Below are positions 43,337-51,120 of a DNA stretch of 64,000 bases, piece after piece. The translations under genes were made by a program, and so were the position numbers. How positions within the stretch are numbered: position 1 is the first letter of the stretch; each line of letters opens with the position of its first letter. Source of the DNA: Terriglobia bacterium (GTDB lineage Bacteria > Acidobacteriota > Terriglobia > Terriglobales > Acidobacteriaceae); the NCBI GenBank assembly GCA_020073565.1, contig JAIQEY010000027.1, positions 1-64,000 on the forward strand, written 5' to 3'. The notes under the pieces were generated by a model. The model searched no databases, was not told the origin of the DNA, and saw only the letters and a program-made list of their open reading frames with translations.

Positions 43337-43870
43337 TTACTTATGATGTAGAAACTTGTAGTCCAGAATTGAGGCAGCCAATCCGAAAGCGTCTTCTGTA
43401 TTGTCGACTGCGTCCTTGATGCGAATCAGTCTTCCCTGGCAGAGGACAGAGCTGTTCTTCTGGCCCGAGATTTCTTCCGGCATCTCAAAAATCAATTCCA
43501 CCAGCGCATTCGCGGGCAGTTGCTGCGGCCCGTGGAACATCACTCCCGACTGGCTGATGTTCTGGATGGCGCCCTCGTACCACGTGCTCAAATTTTTTCC
43601 CCGATATCGAATCGGGGAGTCGAGCTTCAGCCGGCGTGCCCGTGGCATCCAGGTCGGCTTCTTCTGGCCCGATCGACGGCGGACGGTGGCCGTGTCCGAC
43701 ACCGGATTTTCCACCCGGCTACCCCGCCGCATCGTCTTCCAGTCATACTGGTAGGCAGCCGCGCACACAAGACAGACCTGGTAGTACTCTCCGCTGGCCG
43801 CGCGTCGCGGCCATGAAAATTCGTGCGAACAGCGCCCCAGCATGAGAACATCCATCAGTTTTTGCGGCAT
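43337..43870 (-). CDS. PilZ-domain protein with N-terminal cysteine-rich segment
   Basis: The first 45 residues contain C-x18-C-x2-C with HEFSWPRR, suggesting a small zinc site (CSHEF and CLVCAAA). A PilZ-like domain follows, with RARRLKLDSPIRYRG (the RxxxR region) and NISQSGVMFHGPQ (the D/NxSxxG motif). It therefore probably binds cyclic di-GMP. The linkage of a zinc-like finger to PilZ is typical of acidobacterial proteins. ATG 43870 is chosen; later ATG 43855 is possible. Confidence 0.72.
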   Translation of the reverse strand: MPQKLMDVLMLGRCSHEFSWPRRAASGEYYQVCLVCAAAYQYDWKTMRRGSRVENPVSDTATVRRRSGQKKPTWMPRARRLKLDSPIRYRGKNLSTWYEGAIQNISQSGVMFHGPQQLPANALVELIFEMPEEISGQKNSSVLCQGRLIRIKDAVDNTEDAFGLAASILDYKFLHHK

Positions 43871-44016
43871 GATAACGAATGGCTCCAGAAACGTTGGAAC
43901 CACTCAATCATCCGACGCCTGCTCGTTTCTGGGAAGGTTACTTTCGTGTACTGCGGCACAGGACTTATGCTTTTCCATAGCCGCGTGATCAGTCCACCGC
44001 GAACTAGGATCATCGC

Positions 44017-44616
44017 ATGAAACAACCAAGCGAAGTTTCGCGCGCGGGGTTCCTCCTGGTCGGAGGCAAGAGCTCTCGCATGGGCGCCGACAAAGCGCTC
44101 CTGGAGTTTCGCGGGCGCACTCTGCTGGAGCGCGCGCTAGCTACCCTCAGCCAGGTTTGCCCCACCGTGGCGATCGTCGGCGACCCCGCCCGATTCTCTA
44201 ATTACGGAGCCGTGCTCGAAGATGTTTATGCTGGCTGCGGTCCCCTCGCTGGCATCCACGCTGCTCTGGCGCGTTCCTCTGCGGAATGGAATCTGATCCT
44301 GGCCGTGGACATGCCGTTCGTCTCCGAAGAACTGCTTTCCTACCTGTTCTCAACCGCCGAGCAAAGCGGCGCCGTCGTCACCGTACCGCGGACAGAAAAA
44401 GGTCTTCAGCCCCTCTGTGCCGTGTATCGTCGCGAGTTCGCCAGTGTGGCCGACCGCGCTTTGAAAGCACAAAAGTACAAGATCGACGCGGCGTTCGATG
44501 GCCTCACCATCCGCGAAGTCGGAGAACGCGAACTGAAGAAAGCGGGCTTCTCCGGGCAGAGCTTCTTCAACATCAACACGCCCGAAGACCGGCGCAAAGC
44601 CGAGGCATCGTTCTAG
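44017..44616 (+). CDS. mobA: MobA: molybdenum cofactor guanylyltransferase
   Basis: MobA attaches GMP to molybdopterin to form the MGD cofactor. The signature LVGGKSSRMGADKALLEFRG lies near residue 15, DVYAGCGPLAGIHAAL near 70 and LILAVDMPFVS near 95. At 199 residues it is standard. It is followed within 28 bp by the MlaF-like ABC gene on the same strand. Confidence 0.9.
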   Translation: MKQPSEVSRAGFLLVGGKSSRMGADKALLEFRGRTLLERALATLSQVCPTVAIVGDPARFSNYGAVLEDVYAGCGPLAGIHAALARSSAEWNLILAVDMPFVSEELLSYLFSTAEQSGAVVTVPRTEKGLQPLCAVYRREFASVADRALKAQKYKIDAAFDGLTIREVGERELKKAGFSGQSFFNINTPEDRRKAEASF

Positions 44617-44644
44617 CCCTTGAGCCCTACCCGCCTCTCATGCC

Positions 44645-45421
44645 ATGCTGATGCCGATGGCCGCGGACACTCAATCGCCCTACATCGAATTCAAACATGT
44701 CTTCAAGTCCTTCGGAGACCGCGCCGTCCTGGAAGACGTCGGCTTCGATGTGCTCCCCGGAGAAATGGTCTGCATCCTAGGGCGAAGCGGTGTGGGCAAA
44801 TCCGTAGCCCTGCATCACATCATGGGATTTCTCAAACCGGACGCGGGACGGGTCATCGTGGCCGGCCAGGACATCACCGACTATAACGAAATGCAGCTGG
44901 AAGAAATTCGCAAGAAAGTGACCATGGTGTTTCAGAACGGAGCGCTCTTCGACTCCCTGAGCGTCGGCGAAAATGTCGCCTTCCCGTTGCGCGAAAAAGG
45001 AGAGCTCTCCGAAGAGCAGATCCTACAGGTCGTCGACGGCCTGCTCGAAATGGTTGGAGTCAAGGAGATGCGTGACTTACTGCCCTCCGACCTCTCCACC
45101 GGAATGAAGCGCTCGGTGGCCATCGCGCGTGCTCTGGCGGCTCAGCCCGAGTGCGTCTTGTACGACGAACCCACCACCATGGTCGACCCGCTCATGGGCA
45201 ACCTGCTCGGCGACCTGATCGCGCGCCTGAAGTTGCATCTCCACCTGACCTCAGTCGTCGTAACCCACGACATGCGCCTGGCCAAGAAACTCGCCGACCG
45301 CATCGTGTTCCTCCACGAAGCACGAGTAATTTTCTTCGGCCCCTACAGGGACATGGAGAAGTCGACCGAGCCAATCGTGAAGGAATTCCTGGAGTTGGAT
45401 GAATTGACCCTGGAAGCCTAA
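44645..45421 (+). CDS. ABC transporter ATP-binding protein, MlaF/Ttg2A-like
   Basis: The ATPase has a Walker A GRSGVGKS near 45, a Q-loop VFQNGALFDSLSVGENVAF, and the Mla-type signature LSTGMKRSVAIARALA in place of LSGGQ. The Walker B is CVLYDEPTT. This subtype serves phospholipid or organic-solvent transport at the outer membrane. The MlaE permease and MlaD binding protein are not adjacent, which is unusual for an mla locus. Three ATGs lie at 44645, 44651 and 44657; the first is used. Confidence 0.88.
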   Translation: MLMPMAADTQSPYIEFKHVFKSFGDRAVLEDVGFDVLPGEMVCILGRSGVGKSVALHHIMGFLKPDAGRVIVAGQDITDYNEMQLEEIRKKVTMVFQNGALFDSLSVGENVAFPLREKGELSEEQILQVVDGLLEMVGVKEMRDLLPSDLSTGMKRSVAIARALAAQPECVLYDEPTTMVDPLMGNLLGDLIARLKLHLHLTSVVVTHDMRLAKKLADRIVFLHEARVIFFGPYRDMEKSTEPIVKEFLELDELTLEA

Positions 45422-45450
45422 GACCGAGTTCGCGATTCGGTGGCTGCAAC

Positions 45451-45658
45451 GTCCAGCCCCGGAGGGGCGTCTGAAAATAGCCCGGCGCTTCAGCGCCGGG
45501 AAGTCGATCTTTAAGGGGAACGAGTCCCGTCAGGGACGGCTGAAGGGCCGCGGCCCCGTGTGCGATTCAGTCGTGCCTCCGGCACTTGCAGCTAGTCCAA
45601 ACGTGAATTCCCGCCAGTAAACTGGCGGGCTATTTTCGGAGGTCCCTCCGGGACCGGC
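45451..45658. repeat. Family D multi-hairpin element, copy 1
   Basis: A run of six or more small hairpins occurs in fixed order: CCCCGGAGGGGC, CCCGGCGCTTCAGCGCCGGG, GTCCCGTCAGGGAC, GTGCCTCCGGCAC, CCCGCCAGTAAACTGGCGGG and GGTCCCTCCGGGACC. Between them, conserved CTGAAAATAG, ATTCAGTCGTG and GGCTATTTTCG linkers recur. It fills the gap between the MlaF-like gene and ribE. Confidence 0.88.
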
Positions 45659-45698
45659 CACCTTACGCGCCCAGGATGTCCAGCGGGTCCGCTGACTT

Positions 45699-46358
45699 TT
45701 AGAAACCTTGTCCGACCAGATCCTCCACCGTCAGCGAACTCTGCGCCGACTCGCCCTTGATCATCTTCTCCACATACTTCGCGATCACGTCGGCTTCCAG
45801 ATTGACCGGATCGCCCGGCCTGAGCGAATTGAGATTGGTCAGCTCCTCCGTGTGCGGGATGATGGCAATCGTGCAACGATTCCGCTCGAGTTTTGCCACC
45901 GTAAGGCTGATCCCCTCAATGCAGATCGATCCCTTAAACACCGTGTACTTCTCGACCTCAGATGGAATTTCGATATGCAGCCACCAGTTCTCGGAATCCC
46001 GGCCCTCCGAATCCAGGATGCGCTCGAACTCAATCAGCCTTCCGACGCCGTCCACGTGGCCCTGCACGATGTGCCCGCCAAAGCGCCCGTCGGCCTTCAT
46101 CGGCAGTTCCAGGTTGACCAGCGCCCCTTCGCGAATGCGCGAGAAAGAAGTCCGCTCCCAAGTTTCCGGCGCCAGGTCCGCACAGAACGACCGCGGCTTA
46201 ATGTCGAGCGCGGTCAGGCAGACGCCGCTGACCGCAACACTCTGTCCGGTCCCCAGCGCCTTCGGAGTATTTGTCGCCTCGACGGTGATCCGCCGATTCT
46301 CTCCCCGCTGCTCGATCTTAGCGACCTTCCCAACTTCTTCAACGATTCCGGTAAACAT
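45699..46358 (-). CDS. ribE: Riboflavin synthase alpha chain
   Basis: The enzyme dismutates two lumazines into riboflavin. The N-terminal MFTGIVEEVGKV and the second-barrel VQGHVDGVGRLIEF are the two lumazine-binding repeats, and the second half carries the family's GISLTVAKL. At 219 residues it is normal. ribD lies about 2.3 kb upstream, separated by the Ser/Thr kinase and doxX, so the rib genes form a broken operon. Confidence 0.94.
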   Translation of the reverse strand: MFTGIVEEVGKVAKIEQRGENRRITVEATNTPKALGTGQSVAVSGVCLTALDIKPRSFCADLAPETWERTSFSRIREGALVNLELPMKADGRFGGHIVQGHVDGVGRLIEFERILDSEGRDSENWWLHIEIPSEVEKYTVFKGSICIEGISLTVAKLERNRCTIAIIPHTEELTNLNSLRPGDPVNLEADVIAKYVEKMIKGESAQSSLTVEDLVGQGF

Positions 46359-46408
46359 GATGGCCTCCAGAAGTAAGCTATCTCATGAGCGGTTCGGTGC
46401 GGGCCGTC

Positions 46409-48052
46409 TCATAGCGTGGTCATCGCATCCGGGTCCGCTTGGATTGGCTTGGTATTGTCGCCCTCGTGAACAACATCTCCGGTCAATTTGGTACCCCACC
46501 ACCGTTCCGCATCTTCCGAGGTCCAGGAACCAACGCCGTCGCAGCTTTCGAGCATCCGAGCCAGCACATCGGCGCCCGCCGGCCGTTCTGCCGGCCCTTT
46601 TGCCAGACACATCATGATTGCACGTTCAAGACAAACCGGTACCGCGAGATCGCTTTTCTTGGATGGAGCCATGGGCACTTTCTGCAAGTGCGCTAACATC
46701 ATGGCCGCGCTGCTTTTCTCTTCAAAGACGAGGCTGCCCGTAAGCAGCCAGTAGGCGACGCAACCTAGTCCGTAAAGATCGGTCCGCCCGTCCACCGCCG
46801 TACTTCCGACAGCCATTTCCGGAGCCATATACGCCGGCGTTCCCGTCGTTGCGCCTTCAGCCGTCATTTTTGTATCGTCGTTGTCCAGGACCTTGACCAG
46901 GCCGAAATCGAGGACCTTCACAAAGTCATATTCATTTCCCAGACGACACAGAAATATGTTGGTAGGTTTGATGTCGCGATGAATCAGGCCGTGATCGTGA
47001 GCGTCGGCGAGCGACCGGCACACCTGACGCAGGATCTTTACCACTCGCGCCGGGGATTGCGGTCCAAACTTCTTTACCAGAGTCTCCAAATCGATTCCGT
47101 CCAGCAACTCCATCACGTAGTAGAAGACACCATCTTTCGTGACGCCGTAGTCGTACAACTCCACAGTATGAGGAGAACGCAGCGAAGCCGTCGCTCTTGC
47201 CTCTTGTTCGAACCTGCGCTGTACGAGTACGGGGTTGCTTCCGGAGTTGCGGCTCAGCATGTCAGGCTGGATCAACTTGATGGCCGCGTCCCGAGCTAGC
47301 ATGTGGTGGCGGGCGCGCCACACCTCTCCCATTCCACCCTTACCCAACCGAGCCACGAGCCGGTAGCTGCCCATCTCGCGGGCCCTGGTGACTTGTTGGC
47401 CTAATCTCGTCACCACGCGCGAGATTACGACCGCGACGCCCACCAGCAGGTAGTCGGGATAGTGCATCACAAACACCTTGCCCAGGGAACCGAAGTCCCA
47501 TGTTCCCCGCGCCTTCGCGATCAGCATTCCGACAGGATTCATCGACACCGCGATCAGTCCGGCCATCAGTGTCTTCATCGGGGAGTTGGGCACGATCGCT
47601 GAGGACATGAGCACGACGGCGCCGATCCAGCTGATGATGGGCGATACAGGCCATTCCTTCGGTACTCGGAACCAGTGGATCATCAGGCCCAGAGCAGCCG
47701 CCGTAAACACCATGTAAACAAGCCCGAGATCCAGCAGGAACCTCGGCTCCCGATCGCCACTACGAATGTAGAAAAAGAGCGCCAAGGATGCGACCACGCT
47801 GACTCCGGCGATCACGTCGGTAGCTTGTCCATGAAGCCAGATTCGATTTCCGTGGCTTATCGCCAGAAGCGCGAGCCGATCTCCCACCGTGCCGACGATC
47901 CAGAGCGCGGCGGCGAGGAGCGACATGATCTCCAGCCGCTTAGACGCTTCCTTCAGCAGGTCATAGGGAAGAGAGCGGGCGCGATCGCTCAATTTCCTGG
48001 GCTCAGCAGACGTGCTGCCGGGGACCGGACCGATCAATTGGTAGTCTGACAT
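46409..48052 (-). CDS. Membrane Ser/Thr protein kinase with N-terminal transmembrane region
   Basis: The N-terminal half (residues 40-210) contains five to six membrane helices. The C-terminal half is a Hanks-type kinase with GKGGMGEVWRARH (P-loop), AIKLIQ (Lys), LIHRDIKPTNIFL (catalytic loop) and DFGLVKVL. The activation loop ends at GTPAYMAPEM. Most bacterial kinases have the opposite order, with the kinase first and a membrane anchor after. All catalytic residues are intact. Its substrates are unknown. It lies between ribE and doxX. Confidence 0.92.
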   Translation of the reverse strand: MSDYQLIGPVPGSTSAEPRKLSDRARSLPYDLLKEASKRLEIMSLLAAALWIVGTVGDRLALLAISHGNRIWLHGQATDVIAGVSVVASLALFFYIRSGDREPRFLLDLGLVYMVFTAAALGLMIHWFRVPKEWPVSPIISWIGAVVLMSSAIVPNSPMKTLMAGLIAVSMNPVGMLIAKARGTWDFGSLGKVFVMHYPDYLLVGVAVVISRVVTRLGQQVTRAREMGSYRLVARLGKGGMGEVWRARHHMLARDAAIKLIQPDMLSRNSGSNPVLVQRRFEQEARATASLRSPHTVELYDYGVTKDGVFYYVMELLDGIDLETLVKKFGPQSPARVVKILRQVCRSLADAHDHGLIHRDIKPTNIFLCRLGNEYDFVKVLDFGLVKVLDNDDTKMTAEGATTGTPAYMAPEMAVGSTAVDGRTDLYGLGCVAYWLLTGSLVFEEKSSAAMMLAHLQKVPMAPSKKSDLAVPVCLERAIMMCLAKGPAERPAGADVLARMLESCDGVGSWTSEDAERWWGTKLTGDVVHEGDNTKPIQADPDAMTTL

Positions 48053-48099
48053 GATTCCCTAGCTTCCAGTCGCGACAGTTACCCCTTGGACTTCACCCC

Positions 48100-48151
48100 T
48101 GATACGGATCTTTCAGATACCCCTCCACCGCAAAGTCCTCCCCAAACTGAT
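48100..48151. repeat. Duplicated 3' end of ribD
   Basis: These 52 bp match 48693-48744, the true end of ribD, at 50 of 52 positions, and both substitutions are silent in the ribD frame. The duplicate preserves the reading QFGEDFAVEGYLKDPYQ. It lies downstream of doxX, so doxX is flanked by direct repeats of the ribD tail. Confidence 0.85.
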
Positions 48152-48160
48152 ACCGGGTGC

Positions 48161-48191
48161 CCCACTCATCACGCACGTTGTGATGAGTGGG
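48161..48191. repeat. Family H palindrome (CCCACTCATCAC)
   Basis: CCCACTCATCAC (48161-48172) and GTGATGAGTGGG (48180-48191) form a perfect 12-bp hairpin with a seven-base loop, directly beside the duplicated ribD tail. Confidence 0.85.
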
Positions 48192-48268
48192 TTTCGCACC
48201 ACCGCGATGAACATCAGCCTTCTCCCATTCATTGGCGAAGTACGCGAATGAATAGGACGCGCGATACC

Positions 48269-48664
48269 TCAGAGCAAATTCATCAAGACGAATGGCCCAC
48301 CGTTCGTGGCGATAATCACCAGGTTCATGATCACCAGCATCAATTCGTAGTGCCACCCGGACGATTTTTCACCCCAAAATCCGGTATGCCACACCGCGAT
48401 TTTCTTGTAGATCGCGCCCAGCATTAGAAGTATGAGCCCGAGCGCCGCTAATTGTGTTAGGACTCCAAAGACTACTCCAAGTCCGCCCGCCAGCTCGGCG
48501 AGCCCGAGGAAAGCCGTGAAGCCCTTGCTCATTCCAATGCTCTTGGCGCGCTCTTCAGAGCGAGAGACATGACTCCATCCGCTGGTAATGAATATCGCGC
48601 CCACCATCAGCCGCATCAGCAGCAACGCGATCGGCAGAAACCGACTGAGCTCCGGGAACGTCAT
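48269..48664 (-). CDS. DoxX-family membrane protein
   Basis: Four predicted helices, with LLMRLMVGAIFITSGWSHV at the start and LAELAGGLGVVFGVLTQLAAL in the middle, mark the DoxX/DoxD-like family. Such proteins serve as thiosulfate:quinone oxidoreductase subunits or redox-stress membrane partners. At 131 residues it is standard. It starts 24 bp after the ribD stop and is flanked by copies of the ribD tail, which suggests it was inserted there. Confidence 0.85.
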   Translation of the reverse strand: MTFPELSRFLPIALLLMRLMVGAIFITSGWSHVSRSEERAKSIGMSKGFTAFLGLAELAGGLGVVFGVLTQLAALGLILLMLGAIYKKIAVWHTGFWGEKSSGWHYELMLVIMNLVIIATNGGPFVLMNLL

Positions 48665-48688
48665 GCTTTGCCTCCGCTTGGTACGATT

Positions 48689-49840
48689 TCATTGATACGG
48701 ATCCTTCAAATACCCCTCCACCGCAAAGTCCTCCCCAAACTGATGCAGTTGCAGGTGCCGCGCCTGAATCGCTCCATGATGAGCGCCCGCGCCTTCGCTG
48801 GCCGTAAACGGAACCGAACCCTCGCCCAAAATCTTCGGCGCGTAGTAGAGAAACAGCTTGTCCACGACTCCCGACGACAGCGCGGTCCAGTTCAACGTCG
48901 CCCCGCCCTCAATCAGCAGGCTGGTGATTTCGTGCTTCCCCAGATGCCGCATGACATCGGACAGGTCGGGCCGTTCATCGGTCTTTGAAACTGGAGCAAT
49001 CCGCTCCACCCGGATGCCGAGTTGCTCGATCTCTCGTTGCTTGCTGTCGTCCGCCGACGAACACAGCACCAACACGTCGTCCTTCGCCGTCTTGACCAGC
49101 CGCGAGGTCTGCGGCAGTCGCAGCCAGGAATCAAGGATGACTCGCAGCAGCGGTCGCCGTCGCGGCAACCCGCTGCGGTCGGTCAGCAGCGGATCGTCGG
49201 CAATTACCGTACCCACTCCCGCCATGATGGCATCATGCTGGTGCCGCAATTGATGAACATGCTGGCGCGCGATTTCGCCCGTGATCCACCCGCCGGTCGA
49301 ACCGCCCGCTGCGACATCCGTAGGATGCCGAGTTCCCGAAGGAGGCGGCGCAATCTTGCCATCCAGCGTCATCGCTCCCTTCAGCGTAACCAGCGGGATC
49401 TGGTGCCAAATGTACTTTGCGAAACTCTCATTCAGCTTTTTCGCTTCCGCCTCGGACGCTCCAATCTCCACGTGGATGCCGGCTGCACGGAGCATGGCAA
49501 ATCCCTGGCCCGCAACCAGCGGATTCGGATCCTGCATCGAGCAGACCACGCGTGCGATTCCTGCCGCAATGACCGCCTCCGCGCACGGCCCCGTCCGCCC
49601 CTGGTGCGAGCAGGGCTCCAGATTCATGTAGAGCGTTCCGCCGCGCGCTCTTCCGCCCGCCTGCTCCAGCGCCAGGATTTCAGCGTGCTTGATGCCGTCG
49701 TAGGTGTGCGTGCCGAAGCCGGCTTCGTTTCCGGACGCATCCACCACCACCGCGCCCACCGCCGGATTCGGCGAAACCAGCCCAATGCCCGCCCGAGCCA
49801 GCTCCAGCGCCCGTCGCATCGATTGTTCGTCAGCCGTCAT
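48689..49840 (-). CDS. ribD: RibD: bifunctional pyrimidine deaminase/reductase
   Basis: RibD carries out the second and third steps of riboflavin synthesis. The deaminase domain has the zinc motifs KHAEILAL (HAE) and NLEPCSHQGRTGPCAEA (PCxxxxxxxxC), both intact. The reductase domain begins around residue 150 with VTLKGAMTLDGKIA and ends HQFGEDFAVEGYLKDPYQ. Residues 168-182 (PSGTRHPTDVAAGG) look like an insertion compared with the usual loop. At 383 residues it is slightly longer than typical. Confidence 0.95.
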   Translation of the reverse strand: MTADEQSMRRALELARAGIGLVSPNPAVGAVVVDASGNEAGFGTHTYDGIKHAEILALEQAGGRARGGTLYMNLEPCSHQGRTGPCAEAVIAAGIARVVCSMQDPNPLVAGQGFAMLRAAGIHVEIGASEAEAKKLNESFAKYIWHQIPLVTLKGAMTLDGKIAPPPSGTRHPTDVAAGGSTGGWITGEIARQHVHQLRHQHDAIMAGVGTVIADDPLLTDRSGLPRRRPLLRVILDSWLRLPQTSRLVKTAKDDVLVLCSSADDSKQREIEQLGIRVERIAPVSKTDERPDLSDVMRHLGKHEITSLLIEGGATLNWTALSSGVVDKLFLYYAPKILGEGSVPFTASEGAGAHHGAIQARHLQLHQFGEDFAVEGYLKDPYQ

Positions 49841-49861
49841 TTTAGAAAACCGAAGTGAACA

Positions 49862-50066
49862 TTCCGGTCCCGTAGGGACCGCTGAAAATAGCCCGGCGCT
49901 TTAGCGCCGGCTGATCAATCTCACACCGGTCCAGTCCCGTTAGGGACGACTGAAACCTCACGGCGCGGGATGCCATTCAGTCGTGCCTCCGGCACTTCGA
50001 GATCGTTTTGTCATGCATTCCCCGCCAGTAAACTGGCGGGCTATTTTCGACGGTCCCTCCGGGACC
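49862..50066. repeat. Family D multi-hairpin element, copy 2
   Basis: The same ordered hairpins as in copy 1 recur: GGTCCCGTAGGGACC, CCCGGCGCTTTAGCGCCGG, AGTCCCGTTAGGGACG, GTGCCTCCGGCAC, CCCGCCAGTAAACTGGCGGG and GGTCCCTCCGGGACC, with the same CTGAAAATAGCC linker. It lies between ribD and ftsY. Confidence 0.9.
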
Positions 50067-50089
50067 AGAACTCGGTTTGTCGACTGCCC

Positions 50090-51046
50090 TCAGGCAAGCA
50101 ACGACTCCACAAACTCCTGTGCATCAAAGGGCAGCAAATCTCCCGCCTTCTCGCCCACTCCCACAAATCGTACAGGCAGTCCCAATTCGCGTGAAATCGC
50201 CACCACCACGCCGCCCTTCGCCGTGCCATCGAGCTTGGTCAGCACGATCCCCGTCACTCCTGCCGATTGCGTGAACAGCCGCGCCTGCTGCAACCCATTC
50301 TGACCGGTGGTGGCATCCATCACCAGCAGAGTTTCATGCGGAGCACCCGGCACAATGCGTTCCGCCGTCCGCTTCATCTTCTCCAATTCCTGCATCAGGT
50401 TCTGCTTGGTGTGCAGGCGTCCCGCCGTATCCACGATCACGTAATCTGTCTTGCGCGAGCTCGCCGATTGCAGCGCATCAAACAGCACAGCCGACGGATC
50501 TCCCCCGGCCTTCGTCTTAATCACTTCCGTTCCCGTGCGCTGTCCCCAGATCTCCAGTTGCTCAATCGCCGCCGCCCGAAACGTATCGGCCGCGCACATC
50601 AGCACCGTCTTGCCCTGCGAACGAAACACCTGCGCCAGCTTTCCGATCGTGGTCGTCTTGCCTGTCCCGTTCACCCCAACTACCAGAATCACCTCCGGCG
50701 TGCCGTCAACTTTCGTCACTGGCCGCGAGGCGGTCGAAGTCAGGATCGACAGCAGCTCTTCTTTCAGCAGCCGCTTCAGTTCACTGACGTCTCGGATCTG
50801 CTTCCGGTCAGCCTTGTCCCGCAGCTTCTCCAGGACTTCGTGCGTGGTGGTCGTGCCCAGGTCGGCGCCGATAAGGGTTGCTTCCAGATCGTCCAGGGTC
50901 GCGCGGTCAATCTCTTTTCCGATCGAGACCACATCCTCGATGCGTTCGGCCAGGTTCTCGCGTGTGCGCGAGACGGCCTCCTTCATCCGCTCCAGAAAAC
51001 TCGGTTTCTGTTCTTCGTCCAGGCTGCCAAACAGGGTTTGAATCAT
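50090..51046 (-). CDS. ftsY: FtsY: signal recognition particle receptor
   Basis: FtsY docks SRP-bound ribosomes at the membrane. The N domain (helical) is followed by the SRP GTPase G domain with P-loop [15 protein letters not shown] near 110, [23 protein letters not shown] and [13 protein letters not shown]. At 318 residues it lacks a long acidic A domain, like other short FtsYs. It is followed (upstream on this strand) by the HD-GYP gene. Confidence 0.95.
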   Translation of the reverse strand: MIQTLFGSLDEEQKPSFLERMKEAVSRTRENLAERIEDVVSIGKEIDRATLDDLEATLIGADLGTTTTHEVLEKLRDKADRKQIRDVSELKRLLKEELLSILTSTASRPVTKVDGTPEVILVVGVNGTGKTTTIGKLAQVFRSQGKTVLMCAADTFRAAAIEQLEIWGQRTGTEVIKTKAGGDPSAVLFDALQSASSRKTDYVIVDTAGRLHTKQNLMQELEKMKRTAERIVPGAPHETLLVMDATTGQNGLQQARLFTQSAGVTGIVLTKLDGTAKGGVVVAISRELGLPVRFVGVGEKAGDLLPFDAQEFVESLLA

Positions 51047-51120
51047 GAGAAATCCGCCAGCCGATTATATAAGGCGGGAAGGGAACTCAGGCTTGGCGGG
51101 ATGCGTCCCGGGAATGCACG

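Noticed and set aside
48093..48356. An 87-codon minus-strand ORF ending in the ribD tail peptide
   Set aside because: It is a mosaic of the duplicated ribD end, the family H palindrome and unidentified sequence, with no independent domain, so I treat it as non-coding.
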